From NCBI RefSeq assembly GCF_002930645.1, contig NZ_PSNW01000004.1:248370-312369 (forward strand): a stretch of 64,000 nt of DNA, read 5' to 3'. This document shows positions 27,234 to 34,977 of this stretch, one piece after another. Below the pieces are notes generated by a model. It was given only the letters and a program-made list of their open reading frames with translations. It did no database searches and was not told the DNA's origin. Each line of letters begins with the position of its first letter. The stretch's first letter is position 1. Both the position numbers and the translations under genes were made by a program. This DNA is from Solimonas fluminis. Its GTDB lineage: Bacteria > Pseudomonadota > Gammaproteobacteria > Nevskiales > Nevskiaceae.

Positions 27234-28136
27234 ATGAATTTGAACCGGATCGACCTGAACCTGTTCGTAGTGCTGGACGCGATCTACACGGAAGGCGGCA
27301 TCACCCGCGCCAGCCGCAAGCTCAACCTGACCCAGCCGGCGATCAGCCACGCCCTGGGGCGGCTGCGCGAGATGTTCGGGGACCCCCTGTTCGAGCGCGA
27401 CGGCCGCGCCATGGTGCCGACGCCGCTGGCGCGCAGCCTGATCGAGCCGGTGCGGCGCTCGCTGCGCGGCCTGGAAATCACCCTCAACGAGGTGGCGCGC
27501 TTCGATCCGGCCAGCACGGAGCGGCGCTTCACGCTGTCGGTGCGCGACGTGCTGGAAGCGACGCTGCTGCCGGTGCTGATGCGCCGCGTCACCGAAACCG
27601 CCGCGCTGATCTCGGTCAACACCGTGCGCGTGGACCGCCGCGACCTGGAGGCGGAACTGGCGGCCGGCACGGTGGATGCGGCGATAGACACGCTGCTGCC
27701 GCTGTCGGACAACATCCGCCGCATCCGCATCGCGGCCGACCCGCTGGTGGTGATCGTCCGCGCCGATCACCCGGCCTTCGGCGACGGCATGGACATGGAC
27801 ACCTATCTGCGGCAGGACCATATCCTGGTCAGTTCGCGCCGCAGCGGCCCGGGGCTGGAGGACGTGGAACTGAGCCGCCTGGGGGTGGAACGCCGCGTGC
27901 GCCTGCGCTGTCAGCATTACTTCGCCGCCTGCCGCGTGGTGAGCCTGACCGACCTGGTGCTGACCATGCCCGAAAGCTATGCCCGCATCGCCAACCGCCA
28001 GTACAACAACCGCATCCTGCCCTTTCCGCTGTCCGTGCCGATGCTCGACGCCTATCTCTACTGGCATGGCAACGTCGACCAGGAACCCGCCAACCTCTGG
28101 CTGCGCGAGCAGTTGATCCAGTCCTTCGAAAGCTGA
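27234..28136 (+). CDS. LysR-family transcriptional regulator
   Basis: This is a 300-residue LysR regulator. The winged helix-turn-helix is at the N-terminus: NRIDLNLFVVLDAIYTEGGI and RASRKLNLTQPAISHALGRL, followed by LFERDGRAMVPTPLA. The C-terminal effector domain starts near residue 90. The opposite-strand cluster of SDR, acyl-CoA and kinase genes begins 86 bases away, so it is the likely target. The effector may be a pathway acid or its CoA ester. Its stop overlaps the next gene's ATG. Confidence 0.93.
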   Translation: MNLNRIDLNLFVVLDAIYTEGGITRASRKLNLTQPAISHALGRLREMFGDPLFERDGRAMVPTPLARSLIEPVRRSLRGLEITLNEVARFDPASTERRFTLSVRDVLEATLLPVLMRRVTETAALISVNTVRVDRRDLEAELAAGTVDAAIDTLLPLSDNIRRIRIAADPLVVIVRADHPAFGDGMDMDTYLRQDHILVSSRRSGPGLEDVELSRLGVERRVRLRCQHYFAACRVVSLTDLVLTMPESYARIANRQYNNRILPFPLSVPMLDAYLYWHGNVDQEPANLWLREQLIQSFES

Positions 28137-28519
28137 TGCGGAACGATTCCTGCAGCGGCAAGGGCATGTCCCTGCTCCGCTGCCTGCCCATCCTGCTGCC
28201 CGCCGCCGCGCTCGGTGCCTGCGCGACCACCTGGGAACCGGAGCCCGCGCCGCCGCCACCGCCGCCGCGGCCCACCTATGTGCCGGCCCATATGCTGGTG
28301 CAGCGCTGCCGCGAAGTGGCGCCGCAAGTACATCCCTGGCGCGCGCGGCAGATCCACTCCGCGATCCTGCAATTTGAATTGAGCCGTGCATATCGCCGGG
28401 GCGCCAGCGGCATGAAGCCGATGGACCGCCAGCGCGCCGAGGCGCAGGAGCGCGAGGCCTGGAGCGTCCTCTGGGAAACCTGCCAGCCGGTGCTGGCTGC
28501 AGCGCCGCGCGCACCCTGA
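28136..28519 (+). CDS. Small proline-rich lipoprotein
   Basis: This is a 127-residue protein overlapping the LysR stop (TGATG). It has a signal segment LLRCLPILLPAAALGAC with a Cys lipobox, then a Pro-rich stretch (EPAPPPPPPRPTYVP), then a helical domain with conserved Cys (VQRCREVAPQVHPWR, WETCQPVL). An internal ATG at 28166 gives a shorter 19-residue signal peptide and is an equally likely start. Function unknown. It may be cotranscribed with the LysR gene, or only lie near it. Confidence 0.65.
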   Translation: MRNDSCSGKGMSLLRCLPILLPAAALGACATTWEPEPAPPPPPPRPTYVPAHMLVQRCREVAPQVHPWRARQIHSAILQFELSRAYRRGASGMKPMDRQRAEAQEREAWSVLWETCQPVLAAAPRAP

Positions 28520-28541
28520 AGGCGGGCGCTATAGTCGGAGC

Positions 28542-29135
28542 ATGAAACCGCTCCTGCTCCTGGCCGCCCTGCTGCTGCCTGCATCCGCCGTGGCCGCTCC
28601 GCGCTGCGACAAGCTCCCGCTGCGCGTGGAGAGGGAGCAGGCCGCGATCCGGCCGGTGCAGCGCATGATCGTCACCGCCGCCAGGCCGCTGTACTTCCAC
28701 AGCGTACCGGACCGCGGCTGCGCCACCCCGGTCTTCGTGGTTCGCGACAACGCACTGACCGCCTACAGCGAATGGAAGGGCTGGTACTCGGTGCAGCACA
28801 GCAACGAAAAGGGCGAGATGACCAGCGGCTGGGTCAGGGGCCAGGGCCTGAAGACCGCGGGCACCCTGGGGCTGGATACGCGGATCCTGCCGGCGCCCGC
28901 CGCTGCCGCGCCGAAGCTGCCGCCGGACGCCGCCGGGGTGGTGGACCGCGTGGCGATGTGCGCCCATTTCGCCGGGGAATCCAACGGCGACCAGTCCGAG
29001 CAGGACAAGCGCATCAGCGCCACCATGACCGAACTGCGCTGCGACAGCCTGGAAGCGGACGTGGCGGCGCTGCGCAAGAAGCACTCGAACGATCCGGCGG
29101 TGCTCAAGGCCGTGGAGCAGGCCGCCACGCCCTAG
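28542..29135 (+). CDS. Secreted protein with SH3-like domain
   Basis: This is a 197-residue exported protein with a signal peptide (MKPLLLLAALLLPASAVAA). Residues about 45-105 look like a bacterial SH3-like domain (LYFHSVPDRGCATPVFVVRD, WKGWYSVQHS, TSGWVRGQGL), which commonly binds cell-wall or ligand peptides. The C-terminal half has two conserved Cys in a helical region (AMCAHFAGES, LRCDSLEADV). A GGAGC ribosome binding site precedes the ATG. It is 22 bases after the lipoprotein gene. Confidence 0.7.
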   Translation: MKPLLLLAALLLPASAVAAPRCDKLPLRVEREQAAIRPVQRMIVTAARPLYFHSVPDRGCATPVFVVRDNALTAYSEWKGWYSVQHSNEKGEMTSGWVRGQGLKTAGTLGLDTRILPAPAAAAPKLPPDAAGVVDRVAMCAHFAGESNGDQSEQDKRISATMTELRCDSLEADVAALRKKHSNDPAVLKAVEQAATP

Positions 29136-29140
29136 GGCCC

Positions 29141-29578
29141 TCAGGCCGGCTTCAGGAAGTCTTCCAGCGCCAGGTCGAGATCGCCGAGCAGGCGCATGCG
29201 GTCGAGGTGGATGCCCAGGGAGGAAATCTTGCGCGCGAGGCTCTCGACGCCGCCGCGCAGGTGCCGCGCCATGTACAGGCGGATGTCCTGCGCGCTGCCG
29301 GCCTGCCAGATGCCGCTGGGCATGAAGATGTCGACCGTGGCATGGCCGCTGTTCCTCTGCACCCGGGTATCGGAATGACCCCAGAGGTCCCAGCGCCAGA
29401 CCGCGCCGTCGATGTGCAAGACCGGCGAGAACTCCTTGATCACCGGGCTGTAGTGCGTCAGGCAGTGCCGCGCCAGCTTGCCGCGCAGCGCCTCGTAATG
29501 GGGCGCCACCGCACGGTCTGCCGCCTTGTCGCCGGCCTGCACGGAAAGCGAGAACACCTGGCTGAAGGACGTCGTCAT
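29141..29578 (-). CDS. Hypothetical protein
   Basis: This is a 145-residue soluble protein, convergent with the SH3-like protein gene. The start at 29578 has GGAG upstream and is preferred to a more distal ATG (29590). It has a helical N-terminus (MTTSFSQVFSLSVQAGDKAA), a beta-rich centre (IKEFSPVLHIDGAVWRWDLW) and a helical C-terminus ending LALEDFLKPA. I do not recognise the family. Confidence 0.55.
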   Translation of the reverse strand: MTTSFSQVFSLSVQAGDKAADRAVAPHYEALRGKLARHCLTHYSPVIKEFSPVLHIDGAVWRWDLWGHSDTRVQRNSGHATVDIFMPSGIWQAGSAQDIRLYMARHLRGGVESLARKISSLGIHLDRMRLLGDLDLALEDFLKPA

Positions 29579-29916
29579 TCGAGGCTCCACGGTCCGCCCA
29601 GGGTGAGCGTCCGGCTGGGCGGGGTCGTTGCGGGACCCGGGGACTGCTTCGCATCACCACCATGCTGCAAAGCAACAAGGATGCCGGGACGCCGCCTCCG
29701 GGCCCGGACCCGCACCCCCCAAACGCGGTGGAGGAGCCCCCGGGGTCATGTCCCGGCCAAGACTCCGGCCTTGATATGTGATTTTCTATTAATTTATTTC
29801 ACAAAATACGACTATTAGAATTGACCGGGCAGACAGGCGCGGGCTCCGGCGGGCGCTGGCCACGGGGACGCCCCGGGCCTACCCTGCTGGCCCATCTTCC
29901 CCCAACCTGAACCCCC
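29579..29916. promoter_or_regulatory. 338-base gap with an AT-rich block upstream of the reductase gene
   Basis: No gene is seen. Most of it is GC-rich, but 29772-29822 is strikingly AT-rich (GATTTTCTATTAATTTATTT, then CACAAAATACGACTATTAG), unusual in this window. It ends about 95 bases before the reductase ATG at 29917, so it may be an UP-element-like promoter or a regulator site. Confidence 0.45.
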
Positions 29917-31197
29917 ATGGCCTCCCGCTCCAAGACCCCGTCCAAGAACGCCCCGAAGTCCCCTGCCCAGACCCTGGCCCAGTCCTTCCGGCTGCCCAAC
30001 GGCGTGCTGGTGCCCAACCGCCTGGCCAAGTCGGCGATGAGCGAAGCCCTGGGGACCCTCGACAACCGCCCGACCGAGCGCCTGGAGCGGCTGTACGCGC
30101 GCTGGGCCGACGGCGGCATCGGCCTGTGCATCACCGGCAACGTCATGATCGACCGCCGTGCGCTGGGCGAGCCGGGCAACGTCGTGGTGGAGGACGAGTC
30201 CGACCTGCCGGCGCTGCGCCGCTGGGCCGCGGCCGGCACGCGCCGCGGCGGCCAGCTGTGGATGCAGATCAACCACCCGGGCAAGCAGTCGCCGCGCGGC
30301 CTCAACCGCGAGACGGTCTCGCCCTCCGCGATCCCCTTCCGCTCCGACATGGCGGCGTTCTTCGCCACGCCGCGCGAGCTGGGCGACGACGAGATCCTCG
30401 ATCTGATCCGGCGCTACGGCAATACCGCACGCATCGCCAGGAAGGCGGGCTTCACCGGCGTGCAGATCCATGGCGCGCACGGCTACCTCGTCAGCCAGTT
30501 CCTGTCGCCGCACCACAACCGCCGCAGCGACCGCTGGGGCGGCAGCCCGGAGAACCGTCGCCGCTTCGTGCTGGAGGTGCTGGCGGAAATGCGCCGCCAG
30601 GTGGGCAAGGACTTCCCCATCGGCATCAAGCTGAACTCCGCGGACTTCCAGCGCGGCGGCTTCACCGAGGACGAATCGCTGGACGCGATCCGCGCGCTGG
30701 CCGAGGCCGGCATCGACCTGGTGGAGATTTCCGGCGGCACCTACGAGGCACCGGCGATGACCGGCATCGAGCGCAAGGCCAGCACGGTGGCGCGCGAAGC
30801 CTATTTCATGGAGTTCGCCGAGAAGGTGCGGGCGGCGGTGAAGCTGCCGCTCATGCTCACCGGCGGCTTCCGCTCGCTCGCCGGCATGGCGCAGGCGCTG
30901 GACAGCGGCGCCATCGATTTCATCGGCCTGGGACGCCTGCTGGCGGTGGAACCGGACCTGCCCTCGCGCCTGCTGCGCGGCGAGGATCCGCGCGAGGAAA
31001 TCAAGCCGATCAGCACCGGCATCGGCATGGTGGACCGCATGGCGCTGATGGAGGTGGCCTGGTACACGCGTCAGCTGCGCCGCATGGGGGAGGGCCGCAA
31101 TCCGCGGCCGCGCGAATCGGGCCTGCAGTCCTTCGCCATCGGCATGATCGAGAACGGCTGGAACACCTTCCGCACGCGCCGGCTGCGCGCTTCCTGA
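29917..31197 (+). CDS. NADH:flavin oxidoreductase (Old Yellow Enzyme family)
   Basis: This is a 426-residue FMN enzyme of the Old Yellow Enzyme family, which reduces activated C=C bonds with NAD(P)H. It has RLAKSAMSEALG near the start, QLWMQINHPGKQSPRG (FMN/active-site region), and the family signature IHGAHGYLVSQFLSPHHN followed by RRSDRWGGSPENRR. The family usually has Tyr at the position of Trp in RWGG. The C-terminal MLTGGFRSLAGMAQALDSG is the FMN phosphate loop. Two Arg-rich tails suggest a basic C-terminus. Substrate is unknown. Confidence 0.92.
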   Translation: MASRSKTPSKNAPKSPAQTLAQSFRLPNGVLVPNRLAKSAMSEALGTLDNRPTERLERLYARWADGGIGLCITGNVMIDRRALGEPGNVVVEDESDLPALRRWAAAGTRRGGQLWMQINHPGKQSPRGLNRETVSPSAIPFRSDMAAFFATPRELGDDEILDLIRRYGNTARIARKAGFTGVQIHGAHGYLVSQFLSPHHNRRSDRWGGSPENRRRFVLEVLAEMRRQVGKDFPIGIKLNSADFQRGGFTEDESLDAIRALAEAGIDLVEISGGTYEAPAMTGIERKASTVAREAYFMEFAEKVRAAVKLPLMLTGGFRSLAGMAQALDSGAIDFIGLGRLLAVEPDLPSRLLRGEDPREEIKPISTGIGMVDRMALMEVAWYTRQLRRMGEGRNPRPRESGLQSFAIGMIENGWNTFRTRRLRAS

Positions 31198-31236
31198 GCG
31201 GGCGCTGCCGCCCGTTCCGCTACCCGGCTCACGAAT

Positions 31237-31259
31237 GCCCCCGCCCGTCGGGCGGGGGC
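31237..31259 (+). terminator. Hairpin after the reductase gene
   Basis: Arms GCCCCCGCCC and GGGCGGGGGC flank loop GTC. It lies about 40 bases after the stop at 31197. There is no T-tract, so termination may be Rho-dependent or weak. Confidence 0.5.
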
Positions 31260-31377
31260 TGCCGCCCGCCACTTATGCACAGGCCGCGGTAGGTTTTGAC
31301 GCTGTAGTCCCCGCTTCCGCCGCCGCTATGGTCGGCACAGGTCTGCTCCGCGGGCCCGTGTCGCCAGGAGGGGAATC

Positions 31378-33411
31378 GTGGCAGGCAGTGCAGCAACGCA
31401 GGGAGGACTCGTGGGGCCCGGCGATTCGCCGGGCGGTCCGCAGGGCGAAGCGCTGTTCCGCCTGGCGGTGGAAGCCGCGCCCAATGCCATGGTCATGGTC
31501 GGCAGCGACGGGCGCATCGCGCTGGTCAACGCCCAGACCGAGAAGCTGTTCGGCTATCCGCGCAGCGAACTGATCGGCCAGCGCATCGAGATGCTGGTGC
31601 CGCAGCGCAACCGCGGCCAGCACCCGCAGCAGCGAGAGGATTACCTGCGGGACCCGCAGACGCGCTCGATGGGCACGGGCCGCGATCTCTATGGCCTGAC
31701 GCGCGACGGCCGCGAGGTGCCGATCGAGATCGGCCTCAATCCGCTCAAGACCGGGAACGGCACGCTGGTGCTGGCCTCGATCATCGACATCACCGAGCGC
31801 AAGCGCATCGAGGATGCGGTGCGCCGCAGCGAGGCACGCTTCCGCCTGATGGTATCCAGCGTCAAGGACTACGCCATCCTGATGCTCGATCCGCAGGGGC
31901 TGGTGGCGTCCTGGAACGACGGCGCCCAGCGCCTGAAGGGTTACGCAGAGCCCGAGATCCTGGGCCGGCATTTCTCCACCTTCTACCCGCCGGAGGAGAT
32001 CGCGTCCGGCCGCCCCGACCGCGAACTGCGCCGGGCGCGGGACGAAGGGCGCTTCGAGGACGAGGGCTGGCGCCTGCGCAGGGATGGCAGCCGCTTCTGG
32101 GCCAGCGTGATCATCACCCCGATGTTCGACGAGGCCGGCGCGCTCACCGGCTACTCCAAGGTCACCCGCGACATCACCGAGCGCAAGCGCTCCGAGGAGC
32201 GCTTCCGCCTGGTGGTGGAAGCCGCGCCCAACGCCATGATCATGGTCGATGCCGGCGGGCGCATCAGCCTGGTCAACGCGCAGACCGAGAAGCTGTTCGG
32301 CTATCCCCGCGAGGACCTGATCGGCATGCCGGTGGAAATGCTGGTGCCGCAGGGCCGCCGGCTGGGCCACCCGACCCTGCGCGAGAGTTATTTCGGAAAG
32401 CCGCAGACGCGCGCGATGGGCAGCGGCCGCGACCTGCACGGGCAGATGCGCGACGGCCGCCAGGTGCCGATCGAGATCGGCCTCAATCCGATCGAGACCT
32501 CCGAAGGCCTGTTCGTGCTGGCCTCGATCATCGACATCACGGAGCGCAAGCGCGCCGAGCAGGAGCTGCGCAACCTCAACCAGTCGCTGGCGGCGCAGAT
32601 CGACGAAACCAGCGCCGCCCTGGCCAAGCTGCAGGTGGCGCAGAGCCAGCTGGTGCAGGCCGAAAAGCTGGCCTCGCTCGGCGGCCTGGTGGCCGGCATC
32701 TCGCACGAGATCAACACTCCGGTGGGCATCGGCGTGACCGCCGCCTCGCACCTGGATGCCGAGGTGCGCAACCTGACTCGCGCCGTCGCCGCCGGCGGCC
32801 TGACCAAGTCGCAGTTCGACCGCTTCCTGCAGTCGGTCTCCCAGTCCAGCGACATCATCCTGATGAACCTGCGCCGCGCCGCGGAGCTGATCCAGAGCTT
32901 CAAGCGCGTGGCGGTGGACCAGTCCAGCGAGGAACGCCGCCGCATCCGCCTGAAGGCCTACTTCGAGGAGGTGCTGGTGAGCCTGCGCCCGAAGATGAAG
33001 ACCACGCCGCACCGCATCGAGCTGGACTGCCCGGAGGAGCTGGAGATGGACACCATCCCCGGCGCCTGGTCGCAGGTGCTGACCAACCTGGTGGTCAATG
33101 CGCTCTCGCATGCCTTCGATCCGGGCCAGGCCGGCCTGATGCGGATCGAGGTGGATTGCACGGAGACGGGGGTGCGGGTGCGCTTCCGCGACGACGGCCA
33201 CGGCATCGCCGCCGAGAACCTGGCCAAGATCTTCGACCCCTTCTTCACCACGCGGCGCGGCCAGGGCGGGACAGGCCTGGGCCTGCACATCGTCTTCAAC
33301 CTGGTGCACCAGACCCTGGGCGGCAGCATCGGCGTGGACAGCGCTCCTGGCCACGGCACCTGCTTCACGATCCTGCTGCCCCAGACCCGGCGCCAAGGAG
33401 CCGAACCATGA
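31378..33411 (+). CDS. Triple-PAS sensor histidine kinase
   Basis: This is a 677-residue soluble kinase with no membrane segment. GTG start at 31378 with AGGAGGGGAATC upstream. Three PAS domains occupy about 27-140, 146-265 and 276-390. PAS1 and PAS3 are near copies (VEAAPNAM, NAQTEKLFGYPR, EIGLNP, ASIIDITERKR in each). A coiled coil precedes the HisKA-type motif GISHEINTPVGIG with His near 443. HATPase motifs are NLVVNALSHAF, DDGHGIA and GTGLGLHIVF. It overlaps the downstream HD-GYP gene by ATGA, so they form a dedicated two-component pair. Confidence 0.93.
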   Translation: MAGSAATQGGLVGPGDSPGGPQGEALFRLAVEAAPNAMVMVGSDGRIALVNAQTEKLFGYPRSELIGQRIEMLVPQRNRGQHPQQREDYLRDPQTRSMGTGRDLYGLTRDGREVPIEIGLNPLKTGNGTLVLASIIDITERKRIEDAVRRSEARFRLMVSSVKDYAILMLDPQGLVASWNDGAQRLKGYAEPEILGRHFSTFYPPEEIASGRPDRELRRARDEGRFEDEGWRLRRDGSRFWASVIITPMFDEAGALTGYSKVTRDITERKRSEERFRLVVEAAPNAMIMVDAGGRISLVNAQTEKLFGYPREDLIGMPVEMLVPQGRRLGHPTLRESYFGKPQTRAMGSGRDLHGQMRDGRQVPIEIGLNPIETSEGLFVLASIIDITERKRAEQELRNLNQSLAAQIDETSAALAKLQVAQSQLVQAEKLASLGGLVAGISHEINTPVGIGVTAASHLDAEVRNLTRAVAAGGLTKSQFDRFLQSVSQSSDIILMNLRRAAELIQSFKRVAVDQSSEERRRIRLKAYFEEVLVSLRPKMKTTPHRIELDCPEELEMDTIPGAWSQVLTNLVVNALSHAFDPGQAGLMRIEVDCTETGVRVRFRDDGHGIAAENLAKIFDPFFTTRRGQGGTGLGLHIVFNLVHQTLGGSIGVDSAPGHGTCFTILLPQTRRQGAEP

Positions 33412-34964
33412 ACATCGAAGCCCCCGAGGAGCTGCTGAGCTTCGCCGCCGAGCCGGCGGCGGCCCCGCACGACGCCGCCGCCAAGCCCTGGAAGATCCTG
33501 GTGGTGGACGACGAGGAGGAGGTGCACCGGGTCACGCGCCTGGCGCTGGGCGATATCCTCGTGCACGGACGCCCCCTGCAGTTCATCGACGCCTACAGCG
33601 GCCGCGAGTCGGTGGAGATCATGCGCCACCAGCCGGACATCGCCATGGTGCTGATGGACGTGGTGATGGAAACCGAGCACGCCGGCCTGGATGCGGTCCA
33701 GGCGATCCGCCACGAACTGCAGAACCGCTTCGTGCGCATCGTGCTGCGCACGGGCCAGCCCGGACAGGCACCCGAGCACGAGGTGGTGCGGCGCTTCGAC
33801 ATCAACGACTACAAGGAAAAGACCGAGCTCACCACCACCAAGCTCTATACCCTGCTGCACACCGGCCTGTCGCTGCACCGGGAGCTGGTGGCGATGGACC
33901 AGGCACGGCTGGGGCTGGAGCAGGTCATCACCGCGTCGGCCTCGATGTTCGAGGAGCAGTCGCTGGAGAAGCTCCAGCATGGCCTGCTGCAGCAGCTCGC
34001 CGCCCTGCTCTACGCGCGCCGCGACGCGGTGATCGTCAGCACCGGCGTGACCGCCGCCTACACCGACGGCTCCCTGCGCATCGTCGCCGGCACCGGCAGC
34101 TACCTCGGCACCGAGGGCCGCATGGCCGACGAGGTGCTGCCGCCCGAGGCGATGTCGCATATCGAGCGTGCCTTCATGGACGGCATGATGGTGGTGGGCG
34201 AGCACCACTTCGCGGTGCATTTCTCGACCCGCGCCGGCAGCAAGCACGTGGTCTACCTCAGCAGCGAATCGCGCTTCGAGCCCTCCGACGTGCGCCTGGT
34301 ACAGCTGTTCTGCCGCAATGTCACCATCGCCTTCGAGAACCTGGCGCTGAACGAGGAAATCCGGCGTTCGCAGCGCCAGCTGATCCTGCTGCTCAGCTCG
34401 GCCATCGAGGAGCGCTCGCCGGAACTGCGCAACCATGTGCAGCGCGTATCCCACTACGCCATGCTGATGGGCCGCCTTCTGGGCCTGTCCGGCGACTCCA
34501 TCGACGCGCTCGGCGTGGCGGCGGCGATGCACGACCTGGGCAAGATCGCCGTGCCCGACGCGGTACTCAACAAGCCCGGCGCGCTCAGCGACGAAGAGCG
34601 CCGCGTGATGGAAAGCCATGTCACCCGCGGCAAGGCCATGCTGCAGGGCCAGGCGGGCGCGCTGCTGCGCCAGTCGGAGCTGACCGTGGCGCAGCATCAC
34701 GAGCACTGGGACGGCGGCGGCTATCCGATGGGCCTGCAGGGAGAGGAATCGGACCTGTTCGCGCGCATCACCGCCGTAGCCGACGTCTTCGACGCGCTGT
34801 CCAGTTCGCGCTGCTACAAGGAGGCCTGGAGCATCGGCGAGGTGGCCGACTACTTCCGCCGGCAGCGCGGCAAGCAGTTCGAGCCGAGGCTGGTGGACCT
34901 GTTCCTGGACAACCTCGAGCTGTTCCTGGAGATCCGGCAGCGCTACTCGGCACCGGCCGCCTGA
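33408..34964 (+). CDS. Response regulator with REC, DUF3369 and HD-GYP domains
   Basis: This is a 518-residue regulator that should hydrolyse cyclic-di-GMP when phosphorylated. REC domain about 28-150 (LVVDDEEEVHR, VLMDVVMETEH with phospho-acceptor Asp84, and INDYKEKTEL). A DUF3369 segment covers about 165-330. The HD-GYP domain follows: AMHDLGKIAVPDAVLNKPG near 375 and HHEHWDGGGYPMGL near 438, with the GYP triad intact. It is coupled to the upstream kinase by a 4-base overlap. It is convergent with a diguanylate cyclase gene 13 bases away. Confidence 0.93.
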   Translation: MNIEAPEELLSFAAEPAAAPHDAAAKPWKILVVDDEEEVHRVTRLALGDILVHGRPLQFIDAYSGRESVEIMRHQPDIAMVLMDVVMETEHAGLDAVQAIRHELQNRFVRIVLRTGQPGQAPEHEVVRRFDINDYKEKTELTTTKLYTLLHTGLSLHRELVAMDQARLGLEQVITASASMFEEQSLEKLQHGLLQQLAALLYARRDAVIVSTGVTAAYTDGSLRIVAGTGSYLGTEGRMADEVLPPEAMSHIERAFMDGMMVVGEHHFAVHFSTRAGSKHVVYLSSESRFEPSDVRLVQLFCRNVTIAFENLALNEEIRRSQRQLILLLSSAIEERSPELRNHVQRVSHYAMLMGRLLGLSGDSIDALGVAAAMHDLGKIAVPDAVLNKPGALSDEERRVMESHVTRGKAMLQGQAGALLRQSELTVAQHHEHWDGGGYPMGLQGEESDLFARITAVADVFDALSSSRCYKEAWSIGEVADYFRRQRGKQFEPRLVDLFLDNLELFLEIRQRYSAPAA

Positions 34965-34977
34965 AGCCTCCGGCGCC

